Below, one piece after another: positions 50,361 to 63,790 of a stretch of DNA of 64,000 nucleotides. Made by a program: the position numbers and the translations under genes. Numbering within the stretch: the stretch's first letter is position 1; every line of letters begins with the position of its first letter. This DNA comes from Sphagnum magellanicum (taxonomy: Eukaryota > Streptophyta > Sphagnopsida > Sphagnales > Sphagnaceae). The DNA lies in contig CM038913.1 of assembly GCA_021904315.1 (NCBI GenBank), forward strand, positions 9,051,958 through 9,115,957, given 5' to 3'. The notes under the pieces were generated by a model. That model did no database searches. It saw only the letters and a list, made by a program, of their open reading frames with translations, and was not told the origin of the DNA.

Positions 50361-52328
50361 CCACATATATACAAGGCCTATTTTTGGCGACATCATTTTG
50401 AGCCTTAGGGGTAAAATACGGGGTAAAAAAGACAAGAGAGGAATCTGAAGAGTGGGTCTTGTTTCTTACCCGATGGTTAAAGTGAAGTGTCGCAGTAAAA
50501 GTGAAGTTCTTCTTTTTTACCTTTTCTTCTTCGTCTTCTTCCCAGCGAGCGATGCTGTCCTTCGCAGTCGTCTTGTCCGCCATCGCCACCGCTCCCGTGC
50601 AAAGCTCAGCAGCTCCCGTGTTTTTTTTTTTTTTTTTTTTTGGGGCCTTTCCTTTTTTCTGTGTTCTCTCTGTGAACTTGTACCTTTTCTCCCGAACTTG
50701 TAACTCTTTTTTTTTTTTTTCGCGTAGAATTTTTCTTAAAATCGTTTTGAGTTCTGGTCTCCTCTCTGGTCGCTTGCTTCTTTCACCCTCTGCTTTTCAC
50801 TGCATATTTCCCTCTCTGTCTCTGTCTCTCTCTCGGTGCGGTTGTCTGTGTCTTTTCTCTTTCTCTGTGTCTGTATTTTTGGTAGTTTTGGTGACTATTG
50901 TCCGAGTTTTCTCTAATATCTCGTCTTCAGGTTTACGGTTCTCGGAGATCAGCAGCAGCGCGTGCGTGGAATTTGGTGTGAAGGCTTCCTTTTCCTAGAG
51001 TTGCCGATTGGTTTGTACATCTTCCTGCTCACTTACATGTGAGTAGATTGTCGTGGTTTCGCTGCAACGCTGTGTTTGAGGAGCTGCTGGTGTTGCTGCA
51101 GCTGTATAGTTTTTGAGAACATTGCTTATAGGCGCTCTGCACGCGGCCTCTCGTTCGTTACTGGATTGCTTATTATATATGGCGCCGTTGCTGTTGCTGT
51201 TGTTGTTGCGTACTTCCATTTGATCGTAAAGGAAAGGAAGACAGTTGTAGTTGAGCACTCGCCATTACGGATTTCTTTCCCCCTCGCGGAAGACTTCGGT
51301 GGTCGTAAGAATCTCATGTAATAATATTATATTGCTGGTTTGTTTCCTCCTCTTCAACGCTTCTATCCTGCCATATATCTTCTTCTTCTTCTTCTGAAGA
51401 AGATATCAGCGATACCGAGCTTCAGCGTGAACATCTCGTAGGTGCCGAGCTTATCGACGGTATTGTGTCCTCGGGTATGTTCTGCACTCTTTGGTTTCAG
51501 TCGATCTCCATCTTTGTCCAACAATGTTTGCTTGAAGAATCTATCATCATCATGATAGAACTCCTGGTGGCAGCAGCAGCATCAGCAGTAGAGAAAGTAC
51601 TTTTACCAGTGTAGTAAGTAAGTTTTAAGCTGCTGCTATCCATGGAAAGCACAAGATGTCCAAGTATAACAACACAGGAGAAGTACTGAAGATGTGTACC
51701 TTCTCTTACAGACTAGACTGGGAGTGTAGGCATCTCTCTCTCTCTTTCCTGCTCCATATTCTTCCCCCCATGCTGCAAGCAACTGACATCAGTGCTTCTC
51801 TTTGGCAGGCATGTCTGGACTCTCAAAAACAGTCTCTTAGAACTCTGTGAATGAGTTTCTTGCCACAAAAGCAAAACACAGACAGATCCAGGAACAGGTT
51901 CATAACCTTGTGAAGCTCTTTATGATAATCCTTCTGCGCTAGTGTGCAATCTTGTGCAGCTTCAATTGGATTGACACATGGTCTCCTGTTATAATCATAT
52001 CCAAGGTTCACTTGAGACGAGAAATCTGAGGGTTGTATATTCTGTGGATTGAAAGTACTGCTGCTGCTGGAGTCATTGGGTATGTAATCACAGATGATGC
52101 TGGAAAGGAACACCATTCTGTGAATTCTTGTTGGGAGTGCTATGGCTTGGCTATTATGGCCAGGTGTGGTTTAGAGGAAAAATCTTTGGAGCAGAAGTAA
52201 CTTGGTTGTTCTTCGATTCAGAAGAAGGCTTTGTTGGACAGAGACTACTACTACTACAACAACAACAACAATATTCTCTTCTGAGGTTGGTTGGCGGTGG
52301 GTTCTGTGAGAGAGAAAAAGAAGAAACA
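50361..52328 (+). other. Pyrimidine-rich leader region of the CCCH gene
   Basis: The stretch is rich in CT, TTC and T runs and has several small upstream ATGs, and probably includes an intron in the 5' untranslated region. A 165-codon frame at 50501-50998 is mostly Phe, Ser and Leu from the T/C runs and is not taken as a protein. A minus-strand frame at 51823-52116 is noted among the findings. Confidence 0.4.
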
Positions 52329-55300
52329 ATGGCTTCACATGACTTGTACAAGACAAAGCTCTGCAATTTGTTCCAGCGTGGCAACTGTCCACGCCAAAGC
52401 TGTTCATTCGCACATGGTGATTTTGAGCTTCGGAGGTTCTCAAATCCGATGGGTGGTGGTAGCAGGTCTCCCTTCAATGGTATGCGCCTGCCCACTCTGC
52501 AGAAGCCAAAAATTTCCTGTCTCCATTTTCTCTGTCTAAAAGACAGTGGCTTATACCTAGTTTTGTCGAGCCTGGTTTATCAAGCAAGCCTTAAACCTGG
52601 TAAAAACGTTTTTTTTCAGCAAAATTTGCATCTTGAGTTACGTCTCAATATGAAAGGGAAAAAACCAAGAATGTTGAGTGGGTGACTCTGGGTTGTTGCT
52701 CTGTATCCAAGAACCCTGTCTGGAATTGCTATATTCCCACTTCCAGCCTTTATGGATTCTGCATCATCTGACATTATTATATTCAGCAATGACATGAATC
52801 TGTGGTATACTTAATTGCCTGGTATATTCTATTTTCTCATCGTTTGACCGGTAATGCCTTCTTGTGCGTTGTCTTAGAGCTAACATACAGCCCAACTGCT
52901 TTTATCCACACATATATAATCTCTATATCACACTGGTGTTCCCAGACTTGAAACAAGCTTTTGAGGCACCATAGAGGTCAAGCTTTGTCATAATCTGTAT
53001 ATAAGAAGATTTCCAGGGGTTCAGAGCAGCCTCATAAGGAAGATCGATTTCAGTCGAATCTATTATGTTAGAAAATAAACAGCTTTCCGGTGGTCCTCAG
53101 TCCCACTGAAGAGGTGAGGATGGATCTACAGTGAAGGGAGAGTCTTGTGGCAATGGAAATTATGCCTTGGGATTATTTTATGGCAGCAGATCAACATGGT
53201 GCTGTTTTAAGATCACTTGACAATTGGGTTTGTACTTGTATATATATCTCTGGTCTTGGGAAGCTTTTATGTTTAATGTTTGAAGACAAATTGCTGAAGC
53301 ATTTGGGTACAACGCCCACAGCTCTTATTCCTTCTCTATGAACTAGGGGACTGATGTACTACTTGTTATTGTGGAACGGAAAGAGGTGCAAGGAGCATTT
53401 GCTTTCTCCATGATGTTGCAGGGCACTGCTTATTACAGAGCAGATGCAAAAGTTTTTGCGCCAAAAAACACTCAGTAGTATGGTCTCCTATCTCTGAGAA
53501 GGATGTCTATATTGCCACTTCATGGTCATGACAGCACTGATAAGTGCTGAAACGCTAAAAACCAGTGCACAATACCTGTCCAGCAATACTGTAGGCATTT
53601 AAATGGAAAGATGGGAAAATAAAGTGACTGTCTCTTCAGGCTATATTTTCCAGAGGTGGTAAGCTATTGCAAGCTGATTCATTGGCTTGAAACTTGGAAA
53701 GAAGTATTAGTGAGTTTTAAACATGGGACAGATGATTCGATACTTTTTGATGGGCTTCTGGCATTTCCTATGCCTTCAAATGTCCAGGTCGACTTGATTC
53801 AGGATATCATAATGGTGATCTGAGGGACAGGCTAGAACGACGACGCTCACCTCCCTTGCGTCGGCGTTCTCCCATCAGAGGACGACCTGCTCATTATGAT
53901 CGCATGTTATCACCTCAAGACAGAGGTAACTGGGCAAGTAAAGCTCCTCTAGCCTTGCTACCTCTTCTTGCTGTATTTGTTTCTCCAAAGATGAGCAATA
54001 TTATTGGCATGTCTCTGGAAAGGCAATGTTTTTTTTTGTTGCTAAACCCCTTTGACTTGAGTGTAGGAGGGCGTAGCCGCACCAGGACACCACCAATCAG
54101 ACCTAGGCCTAGCAGGTCTCTCTCTCCTCGAAGATCACCTCCAGGGAAAAGGTATGAACCATGAGCTGTGTTGTTTGAAGAAGCCTCAAAGGGGGGTCTG
54201 TTACCAATATTGGGTATCAAATAAATATGAAATAGAGAGAAGATGCTGATTGTAACCAGCTAACTGGGAATCTTTGGTCTATTGTTGAAGAGGGGAATGA
54301 ATATGTGTTGGATGATTTGAACCAAATATTGTACACTTGTCTACACCCACTGTTGGGAGCTGGTGATGTCAGTGGGTACTGATGGCAGCTAGTCTCTGCT
54401 ATTCATGATGAAGATGACAGTCTGTTACTTTGTTATGACAATACACATTCTTGTTGTGTTTATTTTGTTTTGGCCACATCTTACACAATGGTTACCTTCA
54501 AGGTGTAGTTTTCTCTGCAATCTCATAGAGATGTTTTGGGTGATTTGATTTATATCAGTTGTGCTGGGAGAGTTTGTCATTGCTGCTGCAACTGTGCTAT
54601 CTATATATTGGTGATTAACATAGATTGGAAGCAATTTGCAACCTTAATGTCTGACAGTAGTGGTCAGCATGCAGTTAGGCAGCATGAAAGGTGTCTTAGA
54701 GGGTTTACTGTAACATCTTGACTGTGAAAGCTTGATTCATGTGGCATTAATGCTTGACAAGTGGCAGAAGGGAGATCAAGATGGCACGAACTGTGGCTCC
54801 AGATCGTCAATTTAGTGATGTGTCAGGGGAAGCTTGTGGAGCTGAAGATGTCACTGGTGATGGTGACTTCAACCCTGGACTGGAGAGACAAATTTCTCCC
54901 AACCCCCGCAGCCTACACACTCCCCATGACACCCTTGAGGATCAGGTAACTCATTCATCTTTCTTGCCATGCAACTGCTTTGTGGGCTCCTGGTTACAGC
55001 AGCCCTTTAAGGTTCTCCAGTCCATATGATTTTTGGTTCTCCATGATCATGAAGCTTTCCTCCATCTTCTAGTTTTTTTCCCTTCAATAGTGGGTTCTGC
55101 TGTTACCTTTGGTCCTCTATCTCTTAAACCCAGGTCTGAGTTAAGGCTTCCTGCTTTGGTTTTCATCTGGATACCTTTTTCAGCTCTTCTCTGACCCTAA
55201 ACCTTTTCTAACCCTTTGCAACCTCTTCATCAAAGGCATTTTATTATTTTGGTAGATTCATGTTTAGTTAACCATTGTGCTGCTCTACCATCTATAATGG

Positions 55301-58300
55301 TTGTAAAACAGCTTAACAGGTGGTGGATCAAGAACACTATTTTCAAGTGATATTCTTCAGTATAGCAACTCATATGTTTTGAGCCTTAAGTATCTCTTTT
55401 GGAAGCTACCATGGTTCATGGGATTCTAGTAGTGTCCTGTTATTTGCTAGGTATTTCAACTTAATTTACTTCAAAACCTATGTTGGTTGTGCAGCTGCAG
55501 CAGGTTCAAGCACACAACAATGAATTGACAGACCAAAAGTCTAAGCTTGAGGTATTTGAAAATCCATAGAGAAAATTCAAGCATTTTTGTGCTGCAGTCT
55601 AGTTTCCTAATGTGCTGTTGATGTGGGTTTGAGGCATCTTTTACACAAAGGTCTCATTCCATGTGCAACTAAGAGACTCTTAACAGTGATTAAGGGCATA
55701 TTTAACTGTTGTCATCTCACCAGACCAGGTTCTAATGATACCTGGGAGACTGTACATTGATTTTTGGAACATGATAATGAGTATATTTGACTAATGTTGC
55801 ATTCTAACATCTATTTTGTGCAGCTTTCACTTGACAAGAAAATACGTGAGACGTCAGATTTGTTAACTCAAAACCAGAAGCTTGAATCCAGATTAGCTGG
55901 GGCAGATGAGGACTACAGAAGGTACACCATTCCCCCCTGGCACCTCTTGAGGTGCCAGGCTCCTATAGAAATGCCATGTATATCCCTTATCCTGGAAATG
56001 CACTTTTATTGATGTTTTGTTTGGAGACTGTTTCCATTTCTTGGGTTAACACTTGAGTTATGTCTAGCTGTCTATCTGGATTTCCTTCTAACAATGTCTT
56101 GTTTCTGTATGAAGAACATTTTAAAGCTTTTGTTGTCTGGACTCACAAGCTTGTTGAGCTTACTTTGTGAAGTTTAACCCTTGTCCTTGAGCTCTTTCTT
56201 GGTCTGTCCTCTTAACTTCAGCTTTGAGAAAGGATTTGCAGGGTTGTAGGTTGTTTACCTGAGGAATTTGGCTGACATTTCTGCCATGTTCTTTCTGACC
56301 TCCCTGCTATCAATGTTTCCTGTAATTCTTGTTTCTCTTTTCTACATCTGTTCTACATATTGCAAGGGGTTGTTTTGATATATTATTTTCTAATACCTTT
56401 TTCTCTGTCTAATTCAAACCACATGCATGATTTGTTTCACTTTTTTGGCAGGTTGGGTTCAAAATTTAAATTGTTTGTGAAGATCTATGCACGTTACGTT
56501 CGTGCTCAAGATGTTGTACAAAAGTAAGAAATGGCTTTCTATTCTGTGCAAAAACCTTCCTTTTGCTTTGATCCAATTAACAAACTGCATTGCAAATGTT
56601 GGAAGTAAGAACTAATGAGTATCTGTGTCATGTCAGAATGAAGAATTGTGATCATGGTAGAGAACTTGATTTAGTGCTTGATCCAGCACTTGTGTTCAGA
56701 GTTTCTGTTTGATGCAATGTTCAAAGGCATTGTTTTTTCCAGAGTCCTTGAATAGACACTGTTGGTAGCAGGACACAGTCAAAGTTGCAAGAGCTGGTTC
56801 AGGAGCTGGCAATTGAGGGGGGTGAGGAACTGGATATTCAAGTTCAGGATTCTGATGGCTTGAGCGAAGGTGATCTTCAGCAGCCTTCCTGCACTGGTGC
56901 CGAGCCAGAAAATCCTACAACAGGCCAGGAATGTCTGTTGGTGACTGATCATATGCCTCTGCCAGCTGCTGTGGTTCATGATGAAGGCCATGACAAGGGG
57001 GCTGCCCCTACAAGAATTGGTAATTTGTTCATTGAAACCTGTTGTGTTTTGAGAGAGCTCTGAAGTCTTTGTGGATTTGTGGCCAAGTCTTTCCTGTAAT
57101 CTGCAAAGTTCCTGTCAGGAAACCTGCAGTTTGAAAATCACTGGCACAAACCAATGAAGTGACTTTGGGAGTGACTGAAGGCAGGTTGGTCCTGCTGGAC
57201 AGGATGAAGATGAAGGTGTGATACTTTGTAAGAGAGGGTCACAGGCTTAGGGCTTTGTTCTGTCTTCTTATGTTTAGTTTAAGGATCTATATCAACACAC
57301 CAGGTATTTTGGTTATCTTTTGAATAAGTATGTCTCTGCATTTTCATATATTTTGTGACTGACTGTCCACTGAGCAATGCAGTTTTTAACAACCTTATTT
57401 GCATTTGTAGCAAGTTGTAGTTATAATGACTTTTTGCTTCATTTCTGTTGGCTCTTTGGCCATGAAAATCCTTTCTCCTTTTTTCTAAGATTTGCAGAGG
57501 TTTTATTCTGTTGATGCAGTTCCCACAAGAGTTGCAGGAACTTCGAGAGAAAGTGAGGGTTACAGTGATACTCACGGAGATGAAACTGCTCACAGTGACC
57601 CTAAATTGGTCTCTCCATCTTCAATGCATTTGGTTCAAAGGGTCTCGAATCACTCTGGTGCTCATGAAAATGGATTCAGGAGTTGTGAAGTGGAGGAGGA
57701 GGATTGGCCTTCTGGGCCTAGACCAAGTGTTCACCTCACCCTTGCTGGTGCAACTGATAAGTCTGATAAAATTGACGCACGGGAGTTTTTTGTTCCTTTG
57801 GATATGAAACCCAGTCATTGCATTGAAGCTGACATTGCGAAATCCTCAAGAAGTCCTGTTGATGAGGTAGAAAGCAATTCCCAGCTCCTGATCTGGGAGC
57901 AGTGTTGGCTGAGTTGTGGAACATCAATGACATCTGTGTAGATTTTTTTCACTTTATCTGCCAGATGATCTCTGAACAAAAGAACTTGGATTACTGTCAA
58001 TTCACTTTCAGATCATCATCCATCTAGATCAGATGTTGAAGAATGCATGTGTTTTCTCTCTTTGCACTGGTAGGCCAAGAGGTGAGGAAGTTTGACCTCA
58101 GCTCACCAGCATAACTGTCATGACCTCAACAGGATTTTGAGCTACAGAGAAAGGATCATAATCTCCAAGGAGCAGTGGAATTGCATTCTCAGCATGGTGA
58201 AGGAGTGAATGTGAGCCTGAGCCTTGCAAGTCAGGCTTACTGCCAGAATGGTGAGTAACCATCCATTGTGTAATTTCTTGCCTACCTCACTCTTTGTTGT

Positions 58301-59010
58301 AATGAATTCTTATGGATATGTATTCCTATGCATTGCACTGTTTTCATCTTGAGAAACAGTCTTCATATCTCTAGAGGCAGGTTCACTCAAAGTTCAGTGG
58401 GCAGTGATGAAGGCTCATTGCTGCCATTCATGATGGTCTGACACATGGCATGATGGTCTGACACATTGTGTCCGACCCTCATAAGGTTATGTGTGCCCTC
58501 TTTGTCATGTAGCCTTCAGATTGTTGTTGTGGAGATTTTTCTGCAATTTTGTAAATGCACCTATACTTTATATTGTCATGAGTGAATCTGGCATTTGGTG
58601 CCAAGGAAGTGTATAATGGGGTGACGATTATTTGGTCCAGATTGATTGTTGGGTCTGCCATGAGACTCAAGATCTGATACCGTAGATATGGATCCGTTGA
58701 GTTGTGCTACTTTAGTATCCCATTCCTATATTTTCCCTGAACTCTAAAACTATCAGCACATTCTTCCTTGCAAGCAACTATGAAAATCACTTGCACCTGA
58801 TTCAGCTCCATTCTATGCTAGTAGCAGATTACACGAACCTGCAAAACTACAGTCACATGTATTCACTATTTGTTTTGAAAGTGGGAATATTAGATCACTG
58901 TATGTGTGGTTTCAAAAGTGTTGCATTTGAGTTGTCTCACCTTCAGTCTGGTTTTTATACCCTAATCCTGGATATTTATGGTTTGTACAGTAACAGAGCG
59001 AGATTGGTGA
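52329..59010 (+). CDS. CCCH zinc finger protein, plant C3H13-like
   Basis: A nucleic-acid-binding CCCH protein, probably nuclear. Exons: 52329-52479, 53788-53925, 54067-54151, 54768-54945, 55495-55551, 55824-55921, 56452-56523, 56772-57019, 57520-57866, 58133-58250, 58991-59010. Phases agree throughout and give 503 codons plus stop. Exon 1 holds the single finger (KTKLCNLFQRGNCPRQSCSF then AHG), a C-x7-C-x4-C-x3-H arrangement with Cys12, Cys20, Cys25 and His29. Exons 2-3 are Arg/Ser/Pro-rich with DLRDRLERRRSPPLRRRSP and SRSLSPRRSPPGK, like SR-type tails. Exons 5-7 form a coiled-coil-like stretch (KIRETSDLLTQNQKLESRL; KLFVKIYARYVRAQDVVQK). The order matches plant zinc finger CCCH domain-containing protein 13 as I recall it. 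Exons 8-9 are acidic and not conserved by eye. The last two exons are less sure: without the splice at 57866, translation would stop at 57941. The 20-base terminal exon is a guess from phase and acceptor. Confidence 0.87.
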
Positions 59011-61129
59011 GATGGAGGTTTGCTGGTTCATCCCATGGCAAGTAAATTATACCCTTTGCATGGAGGAGGATTGCTTGGTTCCAGCTGTTGCAAAACTGGA
59101 GCAGCACATACTTTTGTACCTGCTTCATTACAATAGGTCTAAGATAGGTAGACAAGTAGTAGAATCGTCCTTCTAGTGTTTACTGAGTGATGTTTCTTTT
59201 CTGGGTGGAGATTGTTTGCCTGTTGTATTGCTGTTGTGTGTTTGTAATTTGTGTCTCTTTTGCCTTCCATGTGTGATGAGCATTTCTTTTCAAATAGAAA
59301 AATTACAAGTAGATGTCCTCATAGGGTGGGGTGGCAAGTGCTGTGTTTTTTCCATTAGAGTTGAATGTTCCTCCACTTTGGTGTGTCATATAACCAAAGC
59401 CAAGACCAGCGAGAGAGGCTCTATCTATTTGTGTATTGAGGACCATACCAACAGTTTGTGTTTTGAGAAACTGTAACGGTGAACCCCATTCTCCCTTGTT
59501 GTGCAAGCTACATTTTCCTGAGCTCAATGTCAACTGTACCCAACTCTTCCTTGCAAGGGCATGCATTGTGTGTTCTAGGCAGTGCTGTTTTCTTGTGTTT
59601 TCTTTATATCTGCCAGTTTGTGATACAAAAGTATTCAAATTAGATGCAGTCAAAACAAAAGGATTAAGGTCAGCACAATTCAAGGATTTGCCTAAATCTA
59701 CAAGAGGGGTTTGCATTTCCCTTCAAATATCATCTTTGTGCACAAGTTACTTAATCAAAGGAAAATCCATTTAAACAAAAAGCATGTCTCACAAACTCCT
59801 TTCCATCATCCTCTTTTAGCTATGAGCATTAATGTAAATCAAGAGCTGCAAAGATTTTTAGAGTTGCTAATTCGACTTTCTTTTAGTAGACCAATAACCA
59901 AATTTGCAAAGGAGGGCAAGTTGAATGTACAGATTTAACACAAATTGTAAATGAGGACTTGCATCAAGATAAAATAAATCTAAGGTTGAAGCATGTGAAA
60001 CAAAATCAAGGTAATTTTGAGAATAGAGCTAGAACAACAAAATGCAAATCTCGAATTGAAGCAAGTGAAGCTACAACAAAAGGATTTGAGGTAGAGCACC
60101 ATCAACAAAATCTAGATCTAATAAGCATGCAAAGTTAAAAGCACAAACAACAAAATGCAGATCTGAAATTTAAGCATGTGAAGCTAAAAAGACTAAATGT
60201 TGATGTAATAGAACGTGTGGAAGCACAACAATTAGATCTAAATCCATTAATCAAATCTTGAATCAAATTTGCAAGTGTCACAACCAACAAAGGAAATAGG
60301 GACTGAAATTATAGATAGGTTTTACAATGAGAGGTTCAAGCAGTACTTGTAATACTGATGGCATATGAAGTCAAAAGGTTCAAGCAGTACTTGTAATACC
60401 GATGGCATATGAAGTTGAGAGGTTCAAGCAGTACTTGTATTACTGATGGCATATGTAGTCCATTCCAAGCCCACAAGCACCAAAGAAGGGCACATTTAGT
60501 AGACTTAAGCACATCGCAAATGGCTATTTACCCCAATAGCTTGCACAAAGTTATCATATGTGGATTTAGAATGGGAGGACTTTTTTAGTTTTTGGGAGTT
60601 GATGCGCAATGATTGGAAGCTAGAAGAATATATATATGATCATTATCTGGACCTAGGTGATTTCTTGTATTCTTGGTGGGAGCATAGGAAAACCAACAAC
60701 ATACTTTTGGTGGGTAAAGAACGCACCCCACCTATGTGTTGGAGGCCAGGGCTTGGGGGCAGGGCCAACAAGTGATAATGAACACCAATGTCCCTTGGAG
60801 GCAGCGAACATGCTTTTTGGATTAACCAACATCACACAAAGAAAATGTGTTTCCTCAACTTGCACTAGCAACAAGGCATAAGGTTAATCAAGCCCCTACT
60901 ACAAGTGAAAGGGGAAAATGCATTGATTGGGCCATGGAGGATGCCATGGAGTTGTAAAAAGTAGAACAAGTTCATTAAAAGGGGCAACAAGATCATGGTA
61001 TATATTTCTTACCAACCTTTCAAACCATTTGAACAAGAAAACAAGTTCAAGGAAAGTCAAACACAAGGCGTGTTGATGGAGGACGAAAATGTAGCAATTG
61101 TTGTTTGGACATTAGCAAAGCAAACATGT
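59011..61129. other. Repeat-rich flank without a supportable gene
   Basis: 59011-59450 is probably the 3' region of the CCCH gene. 59900-60250 holds diverged copies of an AAATG(C)AAATCT ... TTGAAGCATGTGAAGCTA segment. A three-copy 44-bp repeat is at 60331-60459. Short frames at 60560-60880 match nothing I know. Confidence 0.45.
60331..60459. repeat. Three-copy 44-bp tandem repeat
   Basis: Each unit reads AGGTTCAAGCAGTACTTGTA then (A/T)TAC(T/C)GATGGCATATG. Units start at 60332, 60376 and 60420. The copies differ at only a few positions, so the duplication is young. Confidence 0.95.
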
Positions 61130-62307
61130 GGTTAATCAATTACCATGCAAAAATTGAAAATGAAAGTTATTGAATTGACATAAACAAGGCCCACACCATT
61201 TTGGCATGGCATCTTAGGGGACTCTTGGTGGTACTAGTTCAAGAATAGGAACCCAAAACTAAACATTCAACAAGCAGAAGATTTGGAAGTTTGTAGAGCA
61301 ATGGGGTTGACTACTGAATTCTATAGGTCTTTCTACAACTTGCAAACATTATATACACAATAATTATGGCGCAAGCCACATATGGAACTTGGATCAAACT
61401 GAGATTTGAGTAGGACAGTAATCAGGTGTGCAAGTTTTGGCTATGAAGGGTCTATTGTAATTTATAACACCATTCCCAAATCTTGGGAATGGTTAATTGT
61501 CAATTGTGCAGTGAATACAATAGGGGCAACATTGCTAAGATTTTACATTTTTAGAGGAAAATGATTGTTGGGTAATTACATTGAAAATTACAAATTAGGG
61601 ACATGCATGGCATCACACAAAAAAACTCAAATGACTTGTTTATTGTTCAAGAAATCCTTAGCCTTCTTCAAATAATCAATTTCGGGCGAAATTTTTAGCA
61701 CTAATCACCATCTAATATTGATTTGGAATGGACACGATTCCCATGTCACGTTGGAATCAATAGAGCAAGCTCAAGTGTTCAAATTAAACATGGTCATGTT
61801 ACCTTCTCACATTTCACACACACTCTAACCTTTGGACGTGTTTTGTTTCAAACCATTCAAAACATAATTCAAGGAATGAAATGGGGTTAGATGGCTAAAA
61901 GGAATTATTGAAAGCTAGACAAAATGACCCTTGCTAGATGGGTCAATAAAGCATTAGACAAAATTTTCGCATCACGAAACATAAAATTAGGTTTTAAGGG
62001 TTGCAGGATCTTGTTATTCAACTTTAAAGCAATGGAGGACAAGGTTGCACCCAATACCATCTACATAGGACCATCATATCATCACAACCATGAAAAGGAG
62101 GAAAATGAAAGAGAGGAAGGTGGAGAACATCATTCATCAAAACCATATGTTGATTATAACCAAGAAGGGGAGGAGCAGTTTGTTAATATTGATTTGTTAA
62201 ATAGGTGTAAAGCCATCTATGACACATCCACCATAGGTAACCTTATAGAACCTCATTATTTTGAGAAGTTCTTTAAAGCCCTACTAGGGTTATGGTTGAT
62301 GGAATAA
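61130..62307 (+). pseudogene. Second, different pogo/Tigger-like transposase relic
   Basis: Plus-strand frames read as a CENP-B/pogo-like DDE transposase with stops and frameshifts. Near 61153 there is QLKMKVIEL, then PTPFWHGILGDSWWY, FKNRNPKLNIQQAEDLEVCR and FYNLQTLYTQ (61180-61360). Then come NLDQTEI, NTIPKS(R/W)EW and VNCAVNTIGATLLRFYIFRG (61390-61560), LIWNGHDSHVTLESIEQAQ (61715-61775), MLPSHISHTL and PLDVFCFKPFKT (61795-61860). The last open frame, 61924-62307, has LARWVNKALDKIFASRN and APNTIYIGPSYHH with an acidic tail. The order matches a transposase family I recall as common in plant repeat DNA. The DQTEI, NGHDSH and PLDV positions suit the three catalytic acids. Many stops show it is dead. 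It differs in sequence and motif layout from the relic at 17.7-19.3 kb. Confidence 0.75.
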
Positions 62308-62789
62308 TGGTATTATATGAATTTGTAGTCAAACTAGCTAACTTTAATTAACAACAACAAAAAGGAAACCAAACCTACTTAAGCTTGGCCAAAAATGCTT
62401 TAAACATGCATAATCTACTTGCCTTGCTTTAACTACATGTAAGACATACTAGGGACAATGAACCATTAGTGAATTATTCCTGCTTTAATGTTGTGAACTC
62501 TAATGAATATTTAATAATCCTAAGGAAAAAAACATTGGACAAGGCAACGATGGAAAAGGCCAAGAAAGAAAGGCAAAAGGAAAGGGAGGAAAAGTGAGCT
62601 AAAAAAGTAACAAATTTGTTGATAGCCATTGAACAAGCAAAGTGTAACGTAGCAAACAAATGGGTAAGGACACAATTTTTGGCATCATGGTCTAGCACAA
62701 CAATAAGGGAAGTTGGAGATCATTTTCACCAAAATTATCAATTAGGTTCTAAGGCACATTCACTAGGGTAAAGAGGTGTGAACATGGGC
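62308..62789. other. Flank of the transposase relic
   Basis: AT-rich. A short plus-strand stretch near 62535-62600 is rich in Lys and Glu codons and may be the eroded tail of the element. No gene is seen. Confidence 0.4.
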
Positions 62790-63790
62790 TATACAATAAT
62801 AATTCAAACAATGGCAAAGCAGCAGGCAAAGGAGAGGATAGTAACAAAGGGTCGCACTACATCAAGGTTGCAACATTTGGAAGACCAATTGGGAAGATTT
62901 GGGGGGAGTAGAAGGGGGATGAAGATGAGTTTGATGTGCAATAGAGGACAAAACATGGCAAACATGATGTTGATGAACAAGGATGGTAGCAAAGGATCAC
63001 ATTACAAGGTTATAACATTTTGCAACATTTAGAAGATTAATTAGGAAGATTTGGTGGGGTGAAAGGGGGGGGGGGAGGATGAACTTGATTTGCAATAAAA
63101 GACAAAACATGGCAAACATGATGTCGATGAATAAGGATGGTAGCAAAAGGTCACACTATAGCAAATTTGTAATGTTATGCAATGTTTAAAGGATTAGATT
63201 AAAATATTTAAAAAGGGGGCAAAGGGGGGGGGGGGAGGATGAGCTTGAATTACAATAGAAGACAAAACATGGAAAACATGATGTTAATGAATAAGGATGA
63301 CAATGAAAGGTCACATTGTAGCAAAACTGTAACATTTGGAAAATTAATTGGAAATATTTGGGAGGGTAGAGGGGTGGAAGGATGAATTCAACCTATAGTA
63401 AAAGAAAAACATGGCAAACATGATGTTGATGAACACTTATAAAAAATAAAAACATGACAAACATCAAGGCAATGAACACTAACAAAATAACACAATGAAA
63501 ATTAGGGCAATTAACACCAACAAAGGACCATGATGAACATTAAGGCGACGAACATCAAGGTGATGAGCACAATAAAATAACATGATGAACATAAAGGTGA
63601 TGAACACTAGCAAAATATCCCAACATACATCGGAACAATGAACACCAACAAAGGACCACTATGAACATTGGCAAAGGATAGAACACGAACATTAAGATGA
63701 TGAACAAAACAAAGGACCACAATAAACATCAAGGTGATGAGCACTAACAAAAGACCGCAATGAACACAAATGCAATGAACATTTCAACAA
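62790..63790. repeat. Tandem satellite: ~155-bp units passing into ~45-bp units
   Basis: GACAAAACATGGCAAACATG and close variants recur near 62947, 63101, 63261 and 63404, with AAGGATGGTAGCAAAGGATC, ATTGGAAGATTTGG and G-runs of about nine at fixed places. From about 63430 the pattern becomes a shorter AAGGTGATGAACAC(T/C)A(A/G)CAAA ... GACCACAATGAACAT unit of roughly 40-50 bp. Confidence 0.85.

Noticed and set aside
50501..50998. 165-codon frame full of Phe, Ser and Leu
   Set aside because: It is made by long T and CT runs in the CCCH leader. No domain is seen, and it lies upstream of the well-supported start.
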